Source of the DNA: Acanthaster planci
Taxonomy: Eukaryota > Echinodermata > Asteroidea > Valvatida > Acanthasteridae
DNA length: 64,000 nucleotides
Reading direction: 5' to 3'
Assembly: GCF_001949145.1 (NCBI RefSeq)
Contig: NW_019091417.1
Coordinates: 167,077-231,076, forward strand
This document shows, piece after piece, positions 11,113-24,300 of the stretch; position 1 is the stretch's first letter, and each line of letters begins with the position of its first letter. The notes under the pieces were generated by a model. That model was not told where the DNA came from. It made no database searches and worked only from the letters and a program-made list of their open reading frames with translations. Made by a program: the position numbers and the translations under genes.

Positions 11113-13163
11113 CTAGTAAGAAACCAATTACCGACAATGGGATTAAACAGCCAGACGCACCAAAAAAGTAACCTGCACAGTGGGATAAAGCGAACAGTGA
11201 AATCCATGATCATATTTTTTTTTACTATATGGCATGCAAGCTCACCGAGTCCACTACATATGTATTTTGAAAATGATACAAAAGAGAAAAAGAAAAGGCA
11301 CTCTCAGTCTTAGCGTTTAGTAAATGATCTAGGGAACCAAGGTAGTTACCTTCTTGACATGTTCGCAAATGTCACTCCTTGCCCCTCTTGTTTTATTTCC
11401 CCAATACGAGTGTATGGTCCACAGATTCAGGAACCATTGAGTCTGTAGAGTTAGGCATGATTACTCTAAAAGAAAATAAAGAGAGAGAGAGAGAAACGTT
11501 TGTCCATTATAGAAAGTTCGGGCAGTAGGTGAATGTAGTACACACCTCAGCCACGAACAATGCTTTACTACCACAGCCACGTACCCCATGTCCCAACGCA
11601 CGAAATTACTAACATTTCGTATCACATAGATCACTCTGTAGTCCCTTCAAAACAAAATATGGGAATCGCATCACACCCGTTTAACAGAAAAATTCTAAAA
11701 AGTGAGTAAATGAGATCGACCTACATACCAAGAACTCAAGAAACACGCAGGATGGTAAAACACCAGACCACGCTACTGGTGCTCAGACCGCAACGATGGA
11801 CACTCGCTGGATGTCGTCATTGCGTGATAATTATCTCGGAAGGACGTAACTTTTACGATGTCGTCATCCCGTGATAAATTATCTCAGGATGTCGTCAGCC
11901 AACTTTCACGATGCTGTCATCACGTGATAAATTATCTCAGGATGTCGACATCCCTCCTGTATGATGTCTTCATCCCGAGAAAAAATGACTCAGGATCTCA
12001 GCGAGTCGGATGGCACTTCCAGAGCACCGTAGAAAATAGCTGGAGCGGGGTAGACATTTTTCGATGCGCACGAACTGTATTACCGCCGGGGACATACGTG
12101 AGAACAGTATGGACTGCACGTGGGCATGACAAACATTTCCCGTGATACCGGTACCGCGTGCGTTAGTTTGTGGGCATGCGTACTGAATCCCACTACACCC
12201 AGAAGACAGTTAAATGGCTCTTGACGCGGACAGGTGGACCCCAAAAGTAGTCGATCAACATCAAGCTCAGATATAGTTGTTTGCCCCCCTCATTTCCATA
12301 TTGATTAGTACACTCAAAGTCCCTTTTGCTAACTTGCTCACAATAAAAATCCATTTTCTGCCAAGTTTTTTAAAATTTTACCCGTCTTTCTTACGTACCT
12401 CCAAAGTAGCAGAGTCAAAAGTTGGAAGTGAAGCCAACATTTCAGACGGGATTTTTTTAGTTTTGCCGAGTTTTCCCTGACATTTCTCTACTATTGTTAT
12501 GAACAGGAGAAAGTATCATGCAAGAAGAAAACCATATAAATGAGATCTGCATGAAAACGACCGCAATTTCAGACAAATGGCTCTTGGTCTTGAAAAGATG
12601 ACGAAAATGGGTCCCAATGAAAAACGAAGTGAATTTCAAAAAAGGGTTTCTGCCTAGAAGTAATAAACTTTTTTGTTCATAAAAGTTACTGGTCTTTCAT
12701 GTGGCATCAAAGTTATTTGAAGGTAAACCCAGTAAAATTGTGAAAATGAGATATAAATTTATAAGTTAGGTAAAAAACTATAATATTTTTATACATGTAA
12801 TTATCCTTTGTCGTAAAGTTGACATTTTCCACTTCTTTGATTATTTTCTGGAGAGCTTTTTAACTAGAAGCTATTAAATATCACCATTCAAAAGATTCTT
12901 GGCAATTTATTCACACATAAGGTCTTCAAGGGAAATGCAGGTGCAAATCCCTGATATGGGTCACCAAGGCTACGCGTCGTCTGCTCGAATAATTTTTCAG
13001 GCAGACGACCATATGTGACTATTGCGCATGCACGACTACACAACTAAATGCATGCACAGTCTATGGGCCATGGGGACTGTACTTACGTACAACGCGTGCA
13101 AGCGGCACAGCGCTAGCGCTCTGGGCGCGGTAGTCTTGGGCCAAGGCGGCACTCGATAGCGGA
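11113..13163. other. Intergenic DNA, mostly non-coding
   Basis: Apart from the tandem array at 11810-12006, I see only a short (GA)n run near 11480-11495 and a minus-strand segment around 11355-11456 with good splice-like borders whose frame holds a stop. An NRF-1-like motif (TTGCGCATGCACG) lies near 13021-13033, with no gene attached. Confidence 0.4.
11810..12006 (+). repeat. Degenerate tandem repeat, about 4 units of 47-53 bp
   Basis: Units start at 11810, 11857, 11910 and 11963. Each begins with GATGTCGTCATCCCGTGATA or a close variant and continues AAATTATCTCAGGA. The two middle units are 53 bp, the first is 47 bp, and the fourth is the most diverged. No coding function is evident. Confidence 0.8.
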
Positions 13164-13693
13164 CTCGATCGTGCGCTGGCTGATCTCCGCCAGGAATACA
13201 CTTTTTCATTTTACGGCGTTATAAAACCCTAATTTAAGGCGTAACAACGTCTTTATTTATGGTGTAATAACGCCCTAATTTCAGGTGTAATAAACGCCCT
13301 TTTACGGCGTAATGGCGCCCTATAGCGGCGTTATAACGCCTCAATACGGCCGTTTCACAATAGTGCGCCACCAAGAGTTTGCCACGTATTGGCCAATCAC
13401 AATGCGCGAAGGTCGTCGACCCAATGCGCGTTTGAAAAGGGTCGACAAATTTCGAACGTTGTGATTGGCCAACGCGTTGCAAACTCTTGGAGGTGTCCTA
13501 TTGTTAAACGGCCGTAGGGCGTTATTGCGCCGTAATAGGGCGTTATAACGCCTGAAATTAGGGCGTGTTTACGCCCTAAATTTGGGCGTTATTACATCTT
13601 AAATTAGGGCGTTATAACGCCGTATTGGGGCGATATAACGCCTTAAAATAAAAAAGTGTATTCTTGGCGGAGATCAGACACCGTACGATCGAG
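13164..13693. mobile_element. 530 bp foldback element with palindromic subrepeats
   Basis: The ends are inverted copies (CTCGATCGTRCG... inward to CTGATCTCCGCCA, GAATACACTTTTT). Homology continues inward along nearly the whole length, so the element is close to a single giant palindrome centred near 13430. Both arms are built of repeated modules around GGCGTTATAACGCC, itself a palindrome, spaced about 20-25 bp. The inner arms share GCCACCAAGAGTTTG and TTGGCCAATCACAA in inverted form. No ORF of note and no clear target-site duplication is visible. It fits a non-autonomous foldback or MITE-like element. Confidence 0.85.
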
Positions 13694-14251
13694 CATAAAA
13701 TAATATGCGATTGATTTCCATTGCGCCCTCTCGTGTCTTAATTTCACCAACGGACGTCTCGTTCTCACTAGTCTTGGGAATCTCCTGCAAACTGTTTAAC
13801 TTTTTCTTCAGTTTTCCTTCGGATTTCCGGAGCAACCAATCAGCGGCCCGGGAAATTCCAGTTGAATCTGTATGTGATGAATATGGATCAATGACCTGCA
13901 TCACATGACCTATCATGCGACATAATGTACAGTACATGTTCAAGCGCTAACGACTTTGAATGTACTGGTTCTTAACTGTCACGATCGATGATAATAGCGC
14001 CGGCCGCGGTCCAACGCTCCCATGGTCTGTTTTGTTTCCTATTTCGCATCCTAGGGTCATTGTGAATATTCATATTAAACTGCTATTTTGCATACAAAGG
14101 CCGCGCCTCGGTTGTAGGAGATTCCCAAGACGGTACATGTACAACGAGCCGTCGATTGGTGAAATGAAGTCTCGAGCTGGAGAGAGCGCAATCCGGTTCG
14201 TAAATGTGACGCCACTTCGGTTTAAACCACCCCCACACTGCAGCCCCATTN

Positions 14252-14612
14252 TTATCTTTCAATTTCTTTTCAATTTTTTTGTGGGTTAACAATTATATTT
14301 TTAATTATTCCCACAAAACAAAATCACCTCCCAAAAAGTGATTTTTCGGAAGTCTGATTACAGCCATTTTTCAAGTGCCAACCCTCAACTTTCTCGGGCA
14401 CTTAGGACCATTTTTCAACCTTTGTCTTTAGCCCTTCTGCTCCCATATGAAAGCTCAAAGTCCCAGAAAGTTGATCCCGGCAACGATTTAAACAATCTCA
14501 CCATTTTGGGGGCCAAACAATCTCCTTTTTCAAAAGATACTGTGGGGGGCACTTTTAATGCTAATGAGCTGGTCAGAAATTCTCACTTGAATTAGTGGTT
14601 TGCACCCTTAAA
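14252..14612 (+). repeat. Dispersed repeat, copy A
   Basis: This block is a diverged direct copy of 39301-39621. Both contain TTCAATTTCTTTTCA, a Gln/Asn-like AT-rich stretch with ACAAAATCA, TTTGGGGGCCAAA, CAAAAGA(T/A)ACTGTG and GCTAATGAGCTGG in the same order and similar spacing. It contains no ORF with coding character. The N at 14251 sits at its left edge. Confidence 0.75.
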
Positions 14613-15360
14613 TTGGCTCCTCTCACGTGCTGGATATGAAAGAAACCAGTCCAGAGAGAATAAATAGACTTGTAAAATGTACCGTAAAGTGCCGTTCGCA
14701 CCTCACAAATTGTGTGGCGCGTCTGTTCGTTTTTGTCTTTTACAGTTGTGTTATCCATCTTGTTTGTTTTATCACTGTTCATTTTATAAACTGTTAAAAA
14801 GAAAGGAGAACTGTCGCATGGCTCACCCAGCATAGACACTGATCCAGCCCGCCAAAATTTGTAGTTTCGAGGACTTCAGAAAGTTTCGGTTTAATGACAA
14901 CACTCGTTCGGGCGCTGCATGCTTCATGTTATACTTGGAGATGCCGAACCCCCAAAGCTGCGCGAACCCTAACGTTGGGCTCTTCGAATTTTCTCTTCTA
15001 ACTTGAATGATTGTGTAAGGAGCAATGTTTTACCTCAATCTCAAGAAAAGTGAAATTGAATCAAATTCCAAATATTTTGATTCATAAATGTAGATTTCAT
15101 ATATCCGCTACAAAGTTCCAATGAAATTTTATTTTGGCCCGATTTTTCGATTTTTTTTTCGAAGTGCAAAATGAACTCTTTTAAATGCGCCCCAAAATAT
15201 ATAATTTTTTCACAGTTTTAGTTAAGTAAGTGAGTGGAGGTAATAACTATTTACTAGAATGGGTGGCGAGCAAATTCATAACAGGCCAGTTTACGAAACG
15301 CCGTGAATATTGAAAACTGCAATAGACCTATACAAGTATTAAATGCATCCATAGGTTCGC

Positions 15361-15459
15361 GACAAACATGCAACTTGTTCAAAAGCACATTGTGACAAAC
15401 ATGCAACTTGTTCAAAAGCACATTGTGACAAACATGCAACTTGTCCGAAAGCACATTGT
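15361..15459 (+). repeat. Tandem repeat, 3 x 33 bp
   Basis: Three units at 15361-15393, 15394-15426 and 15427-15459, each starting GACAAACATGCAACTTGTTC and ending AAAAGCACATTGT. The first two are identical. The third has a few changes and its last base is also the first base of the inverted-repeat element that follows. Confidence 0.9.
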
Positions 15460-15677
15460 ATGGAATTCCATATCTGTCATATGTTAAACCCCAGCTTTTG
15501 CAGGCCCTATGCAACATTTGATGAACGACGGGCGACGCACGACGGACGACGCAAGACGCACGACGGGCAACGGAAAATGGCATGTTTGGAACTGGTAAAT
15601 GGCAGAATTGGGACACGACAAAAAGCAAAAGGCGACGGACGACAGACGACGGGCGACGGCAGATATGGAATTCCATA
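15459..15677. mobile_element. MITE-like element with palindromic TIRs and CGACGG-rich interior
   Basis: Perfect 18 bp inverted ends, TATGGAATTCCATATCTG at 15459-15476 and its complement at 15660-15677, bound a 219 bp segment. Its interior holds two clusters of GACGACGGGCGACGG-type repeats. The TIR is itself built around the palindrome GGAATTCC. This low-complexity interior produces long but spurious ORFs on both strands. Confidence 0.75.
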
Positions 15678-16800
15678 CAAAAGCACTCTCCACCAAGCAA
15701 AAATGACCCATGAATGGACAACAGTTTAAACAACCAATGACAACGTGAACACCTGTCAAAATGATGTGCAGGAGTGGTTTCTGTATAGGGATGCCATAAG
15801 GGGTATTGCAACATACCTGTGTACAAAAATTGTTTATTTCTATGGAGTGAATTTTTATGTGTGGCCTTTGAAAGAAGCGGCAAGTTTTTTGGCTGTCCAG
15901 TTTATATCATCTCTATGTTCGGTACTCTGTGGCATGGTTTTTGTATTGAACTCTCGCGTTTGCTTTTGATAAAAAACAAAAGCTCTTTCCCAAAACAAGC
16001 AAAAAAACAACCCAACAAAAACAGAAACGAAACACAAGTGACTGATTTACTTGTTTTCTCCGAGGACAAAATACTCAACAAGAAGCAAGGACTCGAAATT
16101 CACGAAAAATAAAAATCAACATTGAACGTGCGCGAACCAATACATGTACTGCAAACGAAAAAAGGAAGAAGACAGGATTAAAGACTTGCTGCCAGGGGGA
16201 AATGGGAAAGACATAGCTGGTGAACTTACTTGTCATTTGGAAACAAACTCCAAGGTTCTGAATTCAAGTATCATGATCCTGCCAACTTTTCCTGCTTACT
16301 GTTTAGCTTGCTGCTTGAAGCATGTGTTCCTTCCTCCATGCTTGAAGTAAAACTGCAATGGAATTGCATTTCGACTGCCCCACGGCGGCGGATTTTACTC
16401 CTCCGCACTTCGACAAACAGAGAGAGAGAGAAATTATGGGGCTTGCCATTTTATCTATTTACTTATTCACTTTTTCGTTCAAACACTCACTTTATTTTAG
16501 CACCTAGTTGTGTCTCTCTTAAGATGTGCCGACCCGGCCCCCACTTTTAGAGTTCACCCGGCCCAAAAGGACGATGGCCTCACTCCGTGTGATCGCCATT
16601 ACCACGGCGTCCCATTATGATGAAGGCGTGTCCTCACCGAGTTTGCTACAACGGATCGGCAAAAAATAGTCCGGTGGGGACGCTACTATAGGGCCATAAA
16701 GCCGACGCGTCTGCAGTACCCAACAATCGTCTTTTAGCCTAGTCGGATACTTACATTGGTGAACAAAATAGGCTACAACACCGATTTTCCGGCGACTAGC
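15678..16800. other. Intergenic DNA
   Basis: No exon is supported. A short (GA)n run lies near 16421-16430. The stretch after 16550 is more GC-rich and could belong to the promoter region of the sphingomyelinase gene, but no transcription start is demonstrable. Confidence 0.4.
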
Positions 16801-16807
16801 GATGGAC

Positions 16808-16860
16808 GAATGCGAGTGGGGAAGTCACGTGATCTACTCAATCATGTGACTCCGCATTCT
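16808..16860. promoter_or_regulatory. E-box hairpin with CLEAR-like motif
   Basis: An imperfect inverted repeat, GAATGCGAGTGGGGAAGTCACGTGAT facing ATCATGTGACTCCGCATTC across a short loop. Each arm carries an E-box, GTCACGTGAT on one side and ATCATGTGAC on the other. The first differs at one base from the CLEAR element GTCACGTGAC, known from lysosomal gene promoters bound by TFEB-family factors. It lies about 1.5 kb upstream of the first coding exon of the sphingomyelinase gene, which follows an AG acceptor and therefore must have an upstream non-coding exon. A regulatory role is inferred. Confidence 0.4.
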
Positions 16861-17334
16861 GGCAGTCTTGTTGACACCTTGGTTGGGACTGGGACTCCCC
16901 AAATCACGCTGTGTTTTTTCTAGTGTTCGTTCGTGTTGACAAATTGTGTGATAAACGGACATTGAAATCTGTTTTGTAACTTGTGATCATAATCATCACT
17001 GTCAACGTCAGCATTGCACTCTTTAGTTCGGATCGATGTGCTTTCAAGTTTGACGTGTGCTGTGTCATGTGGCTTGCCTGCTAGTGCTATTCTAGTGCTG
17101 TTTCATGTCTTCTTATTCCTCTCTGTTTCATCTTAATGTGGTAGGTGCACTGACATATGACTGACTGAAAATCAAGTGTAAATGCGGCAATTGTAGGTAC
17201 AACTCGGGAAGAGTTCCATCATGTCCAGACTGATGCCAGTAATTATTCCTACAGTGACTTAATACATGTAGCCATCAGAAAGCAAAAACATTTCCTGAAA
17301 AGTTCAATTAAGGAGGGCAAAAACATGTCATTTA

Positions 17335-17680
17335 CTTAGAAAACACACAGAATTTTTCAGACCAGTCCCATAGGGTTTTTGCACTGGGTGTCATGTGTCG
17401 TCTGTTCATCATGGAACTCTTTCCAACACTTAGAATTTTCCCTACCAGTCTTATAGGATTTGTGCAAGGGGTGTCAAGTGGAATCCTACATATTACATGT
17501 ATCTCTTTCCTCACGTCAGCCATCAGAAAGTGATAACATATCCTCAGTAAAGCATGTCAAGAGTCAACTTTAGCAGGGAAAAGATTGAAGGAATTTACTA
17601 AGAAAATACGTAGAATTTCTCGGACTAATCTCACAGGGTTTAAATGTGCACATGGTGTTGTTCAGTGCAATCATTGAGAG
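17335..17680 (+). repeat. Diverged repeats of an 80-100 bp motif
   Basis: Three related blocks start near 17335, 17430 and 17595. They share AGAATTTTTC(A/G)GACCAGTC, a CATAGGGTTT-type core, GTGCA and GGTGT(C/T). A further weak match lies near 17815. The copies are well diverged, so this is an old local duplication with no coding content. Confidence 0.55.
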
Positions 17681-18364
17681 TGTTCACATTTCAAATTTTA
17701 CTCGTTCAATTTTATTAGATTGTATTTCTAATCTGCACGGATAGCGTTAACGTGTGCATTTTGTGTGCCTCAAACTGTACAATTTGTGCACAGAGTCCGT
17801 CCAGAGTATTTTGCATTTTTGAAGTATTTTCTAAGAAAATGTGAAATATATTTCAGTCCAAATTCTTGTCATTTCAACATTTTAGCAATGAATAAGCTTC
17901 ATTGAGATCATAACTGATGAAAAAGCTGGGGGCAGGATGCAACATCCTTTCCAATAATTTCTTTGATACCCTGTCACACGGGTGAGTCAGGGTGGGAGAA
18001 TGGAGAAAGAACAAGGAACCAAGGACATACGTGTAGCAATGATCAATATGTGTGATGTGCCAATCATGTCAGTTGCTCAGGTGTTGTTTGGATCAGATAT
18101 TAACATGACTAAGTCAACTTCCTAGTAGTGGCTGCAGAAGGGACTGCAATTAATGATCAGGTAGGAAAAGGGCTTTGGTTTTGTTGAAGCTGTGGAAGTT
18201 GTTCTCTGATGCAAATGTAACTAGTTTGGCCGCAAAGTGGAGTTTGAAATGCCCCATTCTTGGCAGCAGGAAATAATAAATATCCTGACATCATGAGTAG
18301 TAGGTCAAGTCTTTTCCAAGCCTAATGAGCTGTTACATTGCTTCTATATCTGCAGAGTTTCAGA

Positions 18365-21300
18365 ATGCACCAATCTGCCTTGATCATTACATTATGCCTG
18401 ATCCTAAGTCAGCAGGCATCAGCGAGACCAGTCCAGCTCCATCATGATCATACCGGTTCGTACCGGTTCCAAAGTCTCCAGTTGCCCTTTATTGGTGGGC
18501 TAGAGTGCGAGTCCTGTAAAGTGATCATGGATATCGTTGATCGACTGCTGGCCCAAAACAGTACGGAAGACGACATATTGGACGTCTTGGTGGAATTTTG
18601 TAAACTGGGTAAAGTTGAAACACCACGAGTTTGTGAATATATCGCAAGAGAATTCAAGGTAAATACAAAGATGAAAAGAAACAAAGACAACCCTGCTTTG
18701 TGATAATACACTTGGTCATGAAATACAAAGCTGACACAGGCTTAACAATTAAGTTATTTGGATTAAAAAATATGTGTATTCAATTTTTCTGTTCAAAAAC
18801 CTGTTTTAAATAATGGCCCAATTTCACGGCACTGCTAAGCACATGATTTAACGTTTACAGAGGCTCTGTGTATTTCATGAAGATCGTAAACAGTAAGCAT
18901 GGCAAAAGGTACGCTTACCAAGGTGGTGGACAAATTTGCTTGACATAGTGACAAAATGATGGAAATCTTAATGTGCACACAACCATAAGTACAGCCATGA
19001 GCACAACCAGGCCAAGCACCTCTGTAAAATAGTACTTAAGTAGTGCAAAGATTTCTGTGACATTAAGACTTTGAAGCAGCTCTGTGAAATTGGGCCCATT
19101 TCGCTGGCATACTTTGTGTAAATTTTGATCACTTTGATGTGATTTGGAGCTTACCTCACAGAGGAGCAAATACTAATTGAGAAATAAAGGAAACATTAAT
19201 TTTGGATGTTGGATTGAGGAAACATTTGAAATGAAAATGAGTAATCTTAAGAATTCACAGTCACAAAGGGACAGGAAACATACATCTGGACAGATTTACA
19301 AGACATTTTAGGAGAGCAGAAACGCCATCCTGATTGCCGACCATGTGATATATTTCTCATTACTAACTTGGCAGGATGAATTATTTGGAGTTTTAATTGG
19401 CCACTATGCTTCACCTGACGACATCTGTGGATCCATTCTTGGTGCATCTTGTGCAAAACCCTATGACCCGGACACACCCTGGAATGTCACATTTCCCAAA
19501 ACGCCCAAGCCTCCCGTTTCAATTCCATCTCCGCCAAAGGTAAGAGGCACTAATGGAATGGGTCCAACCCACCTTCAACTGAGAAAATCCTTGCCCACCA
19601 TGTCCAAGAGAGATTTCATTTTAATGACCCGAAATGATCCAGCTGAGATGTGTCTTGACAGCTATTGGACAGATTTGCTCAATGTGTGCAACATTTATAA
19701 TTGTATCTTGAGGTATCTGGACCAAATTCTAAATTGCTTCTGCATCCTGTTGAAATTCTGCACATATGATGGGTGTTGAGCAGCACACACTGACTGGTTT
19801 TTCTCACCCGTTAATTATTGCTTTTAGGCAGGTGCTCCAAAATTGACAATTCTGCACCTGAGCGACCTGCATTGGGACAGGATGTACCAGGAAGGCGCTG
19901 AGGTAGAATGTGGGGAACCACTCTGCTGTCGTTCCAATGACGGGAAACCAGGTACACACATAAGGAACCGCCCATCATTGTACTGACCGCCCAAATCTTG
20001 AGGTTCAGGTTTATCTCGTTTTTGATTGTTTGTGGTATTTTTGTTTTTTTCAGTACTTAAGAATTTTTATCAAGTGTCATCTCTTCATTCAGAACTGGTT
20101 TTTATACAATTTGATTTCGCGATCTGTTTCACAAGAGAGTCTTTTGTCAAAGTATAAACTAGCCATTATTATATATAACGGGTTTGCCCTTACCCAACGT
20201 ACATTTAAAAAAATACATCTTGATTATAAACTAGCCAGTTGGTTGTTTAGCACATGCTGCATATTTTGAAAAAAAGTTTTTTCAATTCCATAAATCACTG
20301 ATACATACATCTACAAATGAGAAAACGTTTACACTCGCATTGAAAGTGAAAAGTGGGCACTTTTGTGAGATAACATGAGACCTGGTTCCTTCCAGTACTA
20401 ATCAAGAATAATGTAAAGTGCCAAGTTTTGCCCTTTGAGTTGGTGCAAGTATTCTTTAGAATGGAATAGGTTAAGATTGGTGCAGTTTTGAAAGTGCCTT
20501 TTTTCTATTACTTTTTAGCCAAGGGCAAGCCAGCTGCAGGAAAATGGGGTGACTACAGAGGTTGTGATACACCAACAAGGGTCTTTGAAAACTTGCTCCA
20601 ATATGTTGCTAAAGAACACAAGGTACATGAACATGAAACAAAAATCGAATTCCCTTCGTCTTCCCCTGGGGGAATCCCCCATTTGATTTTAGTTGCTGCA
20701 AAGCTTTCAGTTTTGTATATCTGAAATGTAGATGACCATGTAGGATTGCGTCACAATGTATAGCATAATTCAAATGAAATGAATTACTGGCACTAATTTG
20801 TGATTAAAGGTCCCCGTTTGGAGCATTTCTGACCATATGATTTCTGATGTTCATAAGAGCCATGTATGGAATCCCCCTGAAAGGCTGTGTTTGAACAAAT
20901 CCTGTGGCATGTTCTGTGATCATTGTCAATCAAGTTGAGACATCCACCTTCTGTAAGAAACAATGAAAGGTTCTGAAGCTCTATCTGACCCTATCCAAAT
21001 GTTTCAGACCTGGGGCCAAGCTGCTTAAGCACAAAATTTGCTTAAGCGCAAAAAAACTTGCTTACAAAAGGTTACCAGCTCAAAATCTGTGTGATTGTCA
21101 TGCTAACCAAGAGACAGGTGAATACCATTCCCAAATCACATGGAGTTTTGGCCGGTAACCTGATTTGTCAAGCAAGGTTTTTTCATGCTTAAGCAAATTT
21201 TGTGCTTAGCAGCTCTATGAAATTGGCCCCTGATTTTGGATTTCGTCCACAATCCAGATTCTCTTACAAGTCAAGGAAGTCCGTTGTAAATCCTCTCCAC

Positions 21301-24300
21301 AGATTGATTTTGTCTACCTCACTGGTGATCTACCAGCCCACGACGTGTGGAACCAGACACGCTACGACCAAACCAGCATTGTTTATCAAACAACAACTGT
21401 CTTACAGAAGTATCTGCCTGGTATTCCTGTCTACCCGGCAGTGGGTAACCATGAGAGTGCACCTGTAAACAGGTAAAAGATGAATAAAAGAAAGATGCTG
21501 TTAGAAAGGCAGAGTTGGGAGGCAGCGAGAGAGGTGGATTGGAGGGACTTTGGTTGGACAGACAGGTGATTGGGCATCTGTCTTTTCTGCACCATGAAGT
21601 TATTGAAACCTTGGTTTTTCCTTGACTTTTATCATCAGCGTTGTTGGGCCCAAATTTTATATGCTAAACCTATGTGATAAATATTACACTGGAGGAAAGT
21701 CCAGATGGATACTTTTTCATGCATTCAACTTCTGATGGAAAGACATGTTTCTCTAATGAAATCAATAGTTTGTGGGATTGTGTCATGAACTTCTCTTGGC
21801 CTACTTCATCTGTGGTCACACAGTTCCTCTTCACTGATACCAGCACTATTTTAAGAACTAAACTGATAAAGAGTTCAAAGTAAAGAAAATTGTATGATCT
21901 TAAAAGTCACATGGATTTGTCTATCTGCAGATTAGAGAACCTAGTCCATATGATATTGCAGCCCCCATTCAAAACACCCATCCCACTCCAGGGGTGGATC
22001 CAGGAAGGGGTGCCAACAGAGGACAAGGCCTCCTCCCCCCCAAAAAAGGGGCCAAATTTTTTTCTTTTTAAATAATATGAGAAAGGTAATTTGTTTTGGT
22101 CTATTTCATTTGTCTTCATTCCAAAAGTGTGTAAAAAGCCCCAAAATATAGCCTCACCTCTATGTTACATAGAGATTACATGAAAAAATATATTTTGGGC
22201 CTCCACAAAAACAAGTTTGCCCCCTCCCTTAAAGTTTAGGTCTGGTTTTGCCCTTGTTCAAATAATTTTAGAACAAGCTATCCCTCTCCACATCCAATTC
22301 TCTTTTGGGTTCAAACTGCACGTGGATTGTTTTCCAGCACACAGTCACCGTCTTCATTAGAAATTGTTACCGCCGGTCTGATTTGTCCTGCATTTCAGTT
22401 TTTAAAAACACTTGGAGGATGTTTTGAAGACTGTAGAATCGGATGATGGAAATGTTTTTTCAGAGTGCATGGAATAGATATGAATTTTTCCCCAGGTCCT
22501 TCTGGTGTGTTCATTTCACATGGTTGTTGAAGACAAAATGTCTGTATCTTGACTGATATCCCGGAGAACAATTATTCAGTTCAAAAGATTTATGATATGT
22601 ATTTGATAAGGTATCAGGATATGTGTTGATTTTGTTTGCCTTTGCGATGAGGTTATAAAGAAGTGGGAAGGTCACCTATTGTGTTAAAACCCTGGCTTCT
22701 GTTATATTCTACTTTGATCCAGAGAGCTCCGTAGGCAAATATTGACTTCAGGGACAAGGTCTGCATTTCAGAATATGTGCAAACAAAAGATACAAGCTCT
22801 GACACTTGTTTATTTTTTATGACCACATTTGGATTCCTTTGATTCTTTGACAGCTTTCCTCCTCCCTTCATAACTGGCAAAAACTCCATCACATGGCTGT
22901 ATCAGGCTATGGTTGATGCATGGATAACAAAGGCCCAATGGCTACCAAAGGATGCCAACTCAACATTGATCAAGTACGTGCAGGAACTCTGCCCGCGGCA
23001 TGAATGGAGAACCAACGAGAGTGTGATTTACAAATTTGATTTTACTTCTGGGAGTGTGATTTTTATTATAAGTTAAAAAGCTCACAGGAAAATGCAGAAG
23101 TTAGATTGCAATAATTGATCATCGGCTGGGAATTTCATTAAAGGAACAGATTCAATACAGTTGAAATTAGTTAGAATCAGCAAAATCAACTAAAAGTAAG
23201 ATATGATTAAAATGGAATCAGTTTTGTAAAAAAATACAAGCTGTGCCAGTTTGGTTCCTAGAATCTGAAGAAAGCCAACATGTTCTCTGGACTATTTTTT
23301 TTACTGACATCTCTTTCGGATAGGGTATTGTTTGAATGTATTTTCAATTTCTGTTTTTTGTTTTCTTAGGGGAGGATACTACAGTATGCGATTATTTGAT
23401 GGTCTCATTTTGGTCTCAGTGAATATGAATATGTGCAATAATCAAAACTGGTAAGTGGTGGAGGTGTCTTCCAAATCTTTTGAGGCTTCCCTTGACAAAG
23501 ATCTCAAACTGCAGTCACAGCCATAATGGTTGGGACATGTCACAATAAGCATACCCTCCCCAGCTCCACAGTTCCCCCCCCCCGTCAATGTTGTTGTTGC
23601 CAGCTGGAGCACGGATCATGCAGTGACAAACGACATTGAGAGGGGGGCCGAGCGAGATTTGACCAGGATTGTAGCACTGACGCAGAAAGGGGAATAACAA
23701 GTATAGACGTCTGTCTTCAGCAGAGCCAAGAAATCTGACCTGGATTTTTTTTAGCAAAACCTATGAAGGAATAAAGTAAATGAGTTTTTTTGAAATTTCA
23801 GGTGGCTACTGGAGAATGAAGATGATCCAGCTGAGGAGTTGGAGTGGCTGATTGGAGTCTTACAGAAGGCAGAGGATAATCAGGATCATGTCCACATCTT
23901 AGGACACATCCCTCCAGGTAGTGGTGACTGCTTTGTACAATGGAGCAAGAACTACAATGAGATCGTCAACAGGTACGCTCTCCTAACATAATGACTTCAT
24001 GCTTTGTTTACATGCAAGTTTTACTATGGCACTGAGGTGAGATGCAGTCCGTCAAGTCCCCATTGGAAAGCGCACATGTAAAAAAAGTATGACGTCATTA
24101 CATGTATGTTTCAGATCTACTTGTCATGTGTTTTCCTGAAAGCAGTGTCCTCCGAAACACAAATATAACTTTCCTCCACCATCATGGCTTAAAAGAAGTT
24201 AAGTTTCAGTGTAAACCAGAAATCAAGTTTGCTTCTGCGTTATTTAGTTCCACAATATTTTTTGTCACACTGTCAAGAGACATTGAACCAGTTCACCGTT

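Noticed and set aside
11355-11456. Minus-strand exon candidate with good acceptor and GTAACT donor
   Set aside because: The frame with coding character begins with a stop directly after the acceptor, and the ATG frame stops at TAA within 16 codons.
15254-15883. 209-codon minus-strand ORF rich in VVRR and LHVCHNVLLNK repeats
   Set aside because: It is the translation of the 3 x 33 bp array and the CGACGG-rich MITE interior. Its length comes from repeat periodicity, not coding selection.
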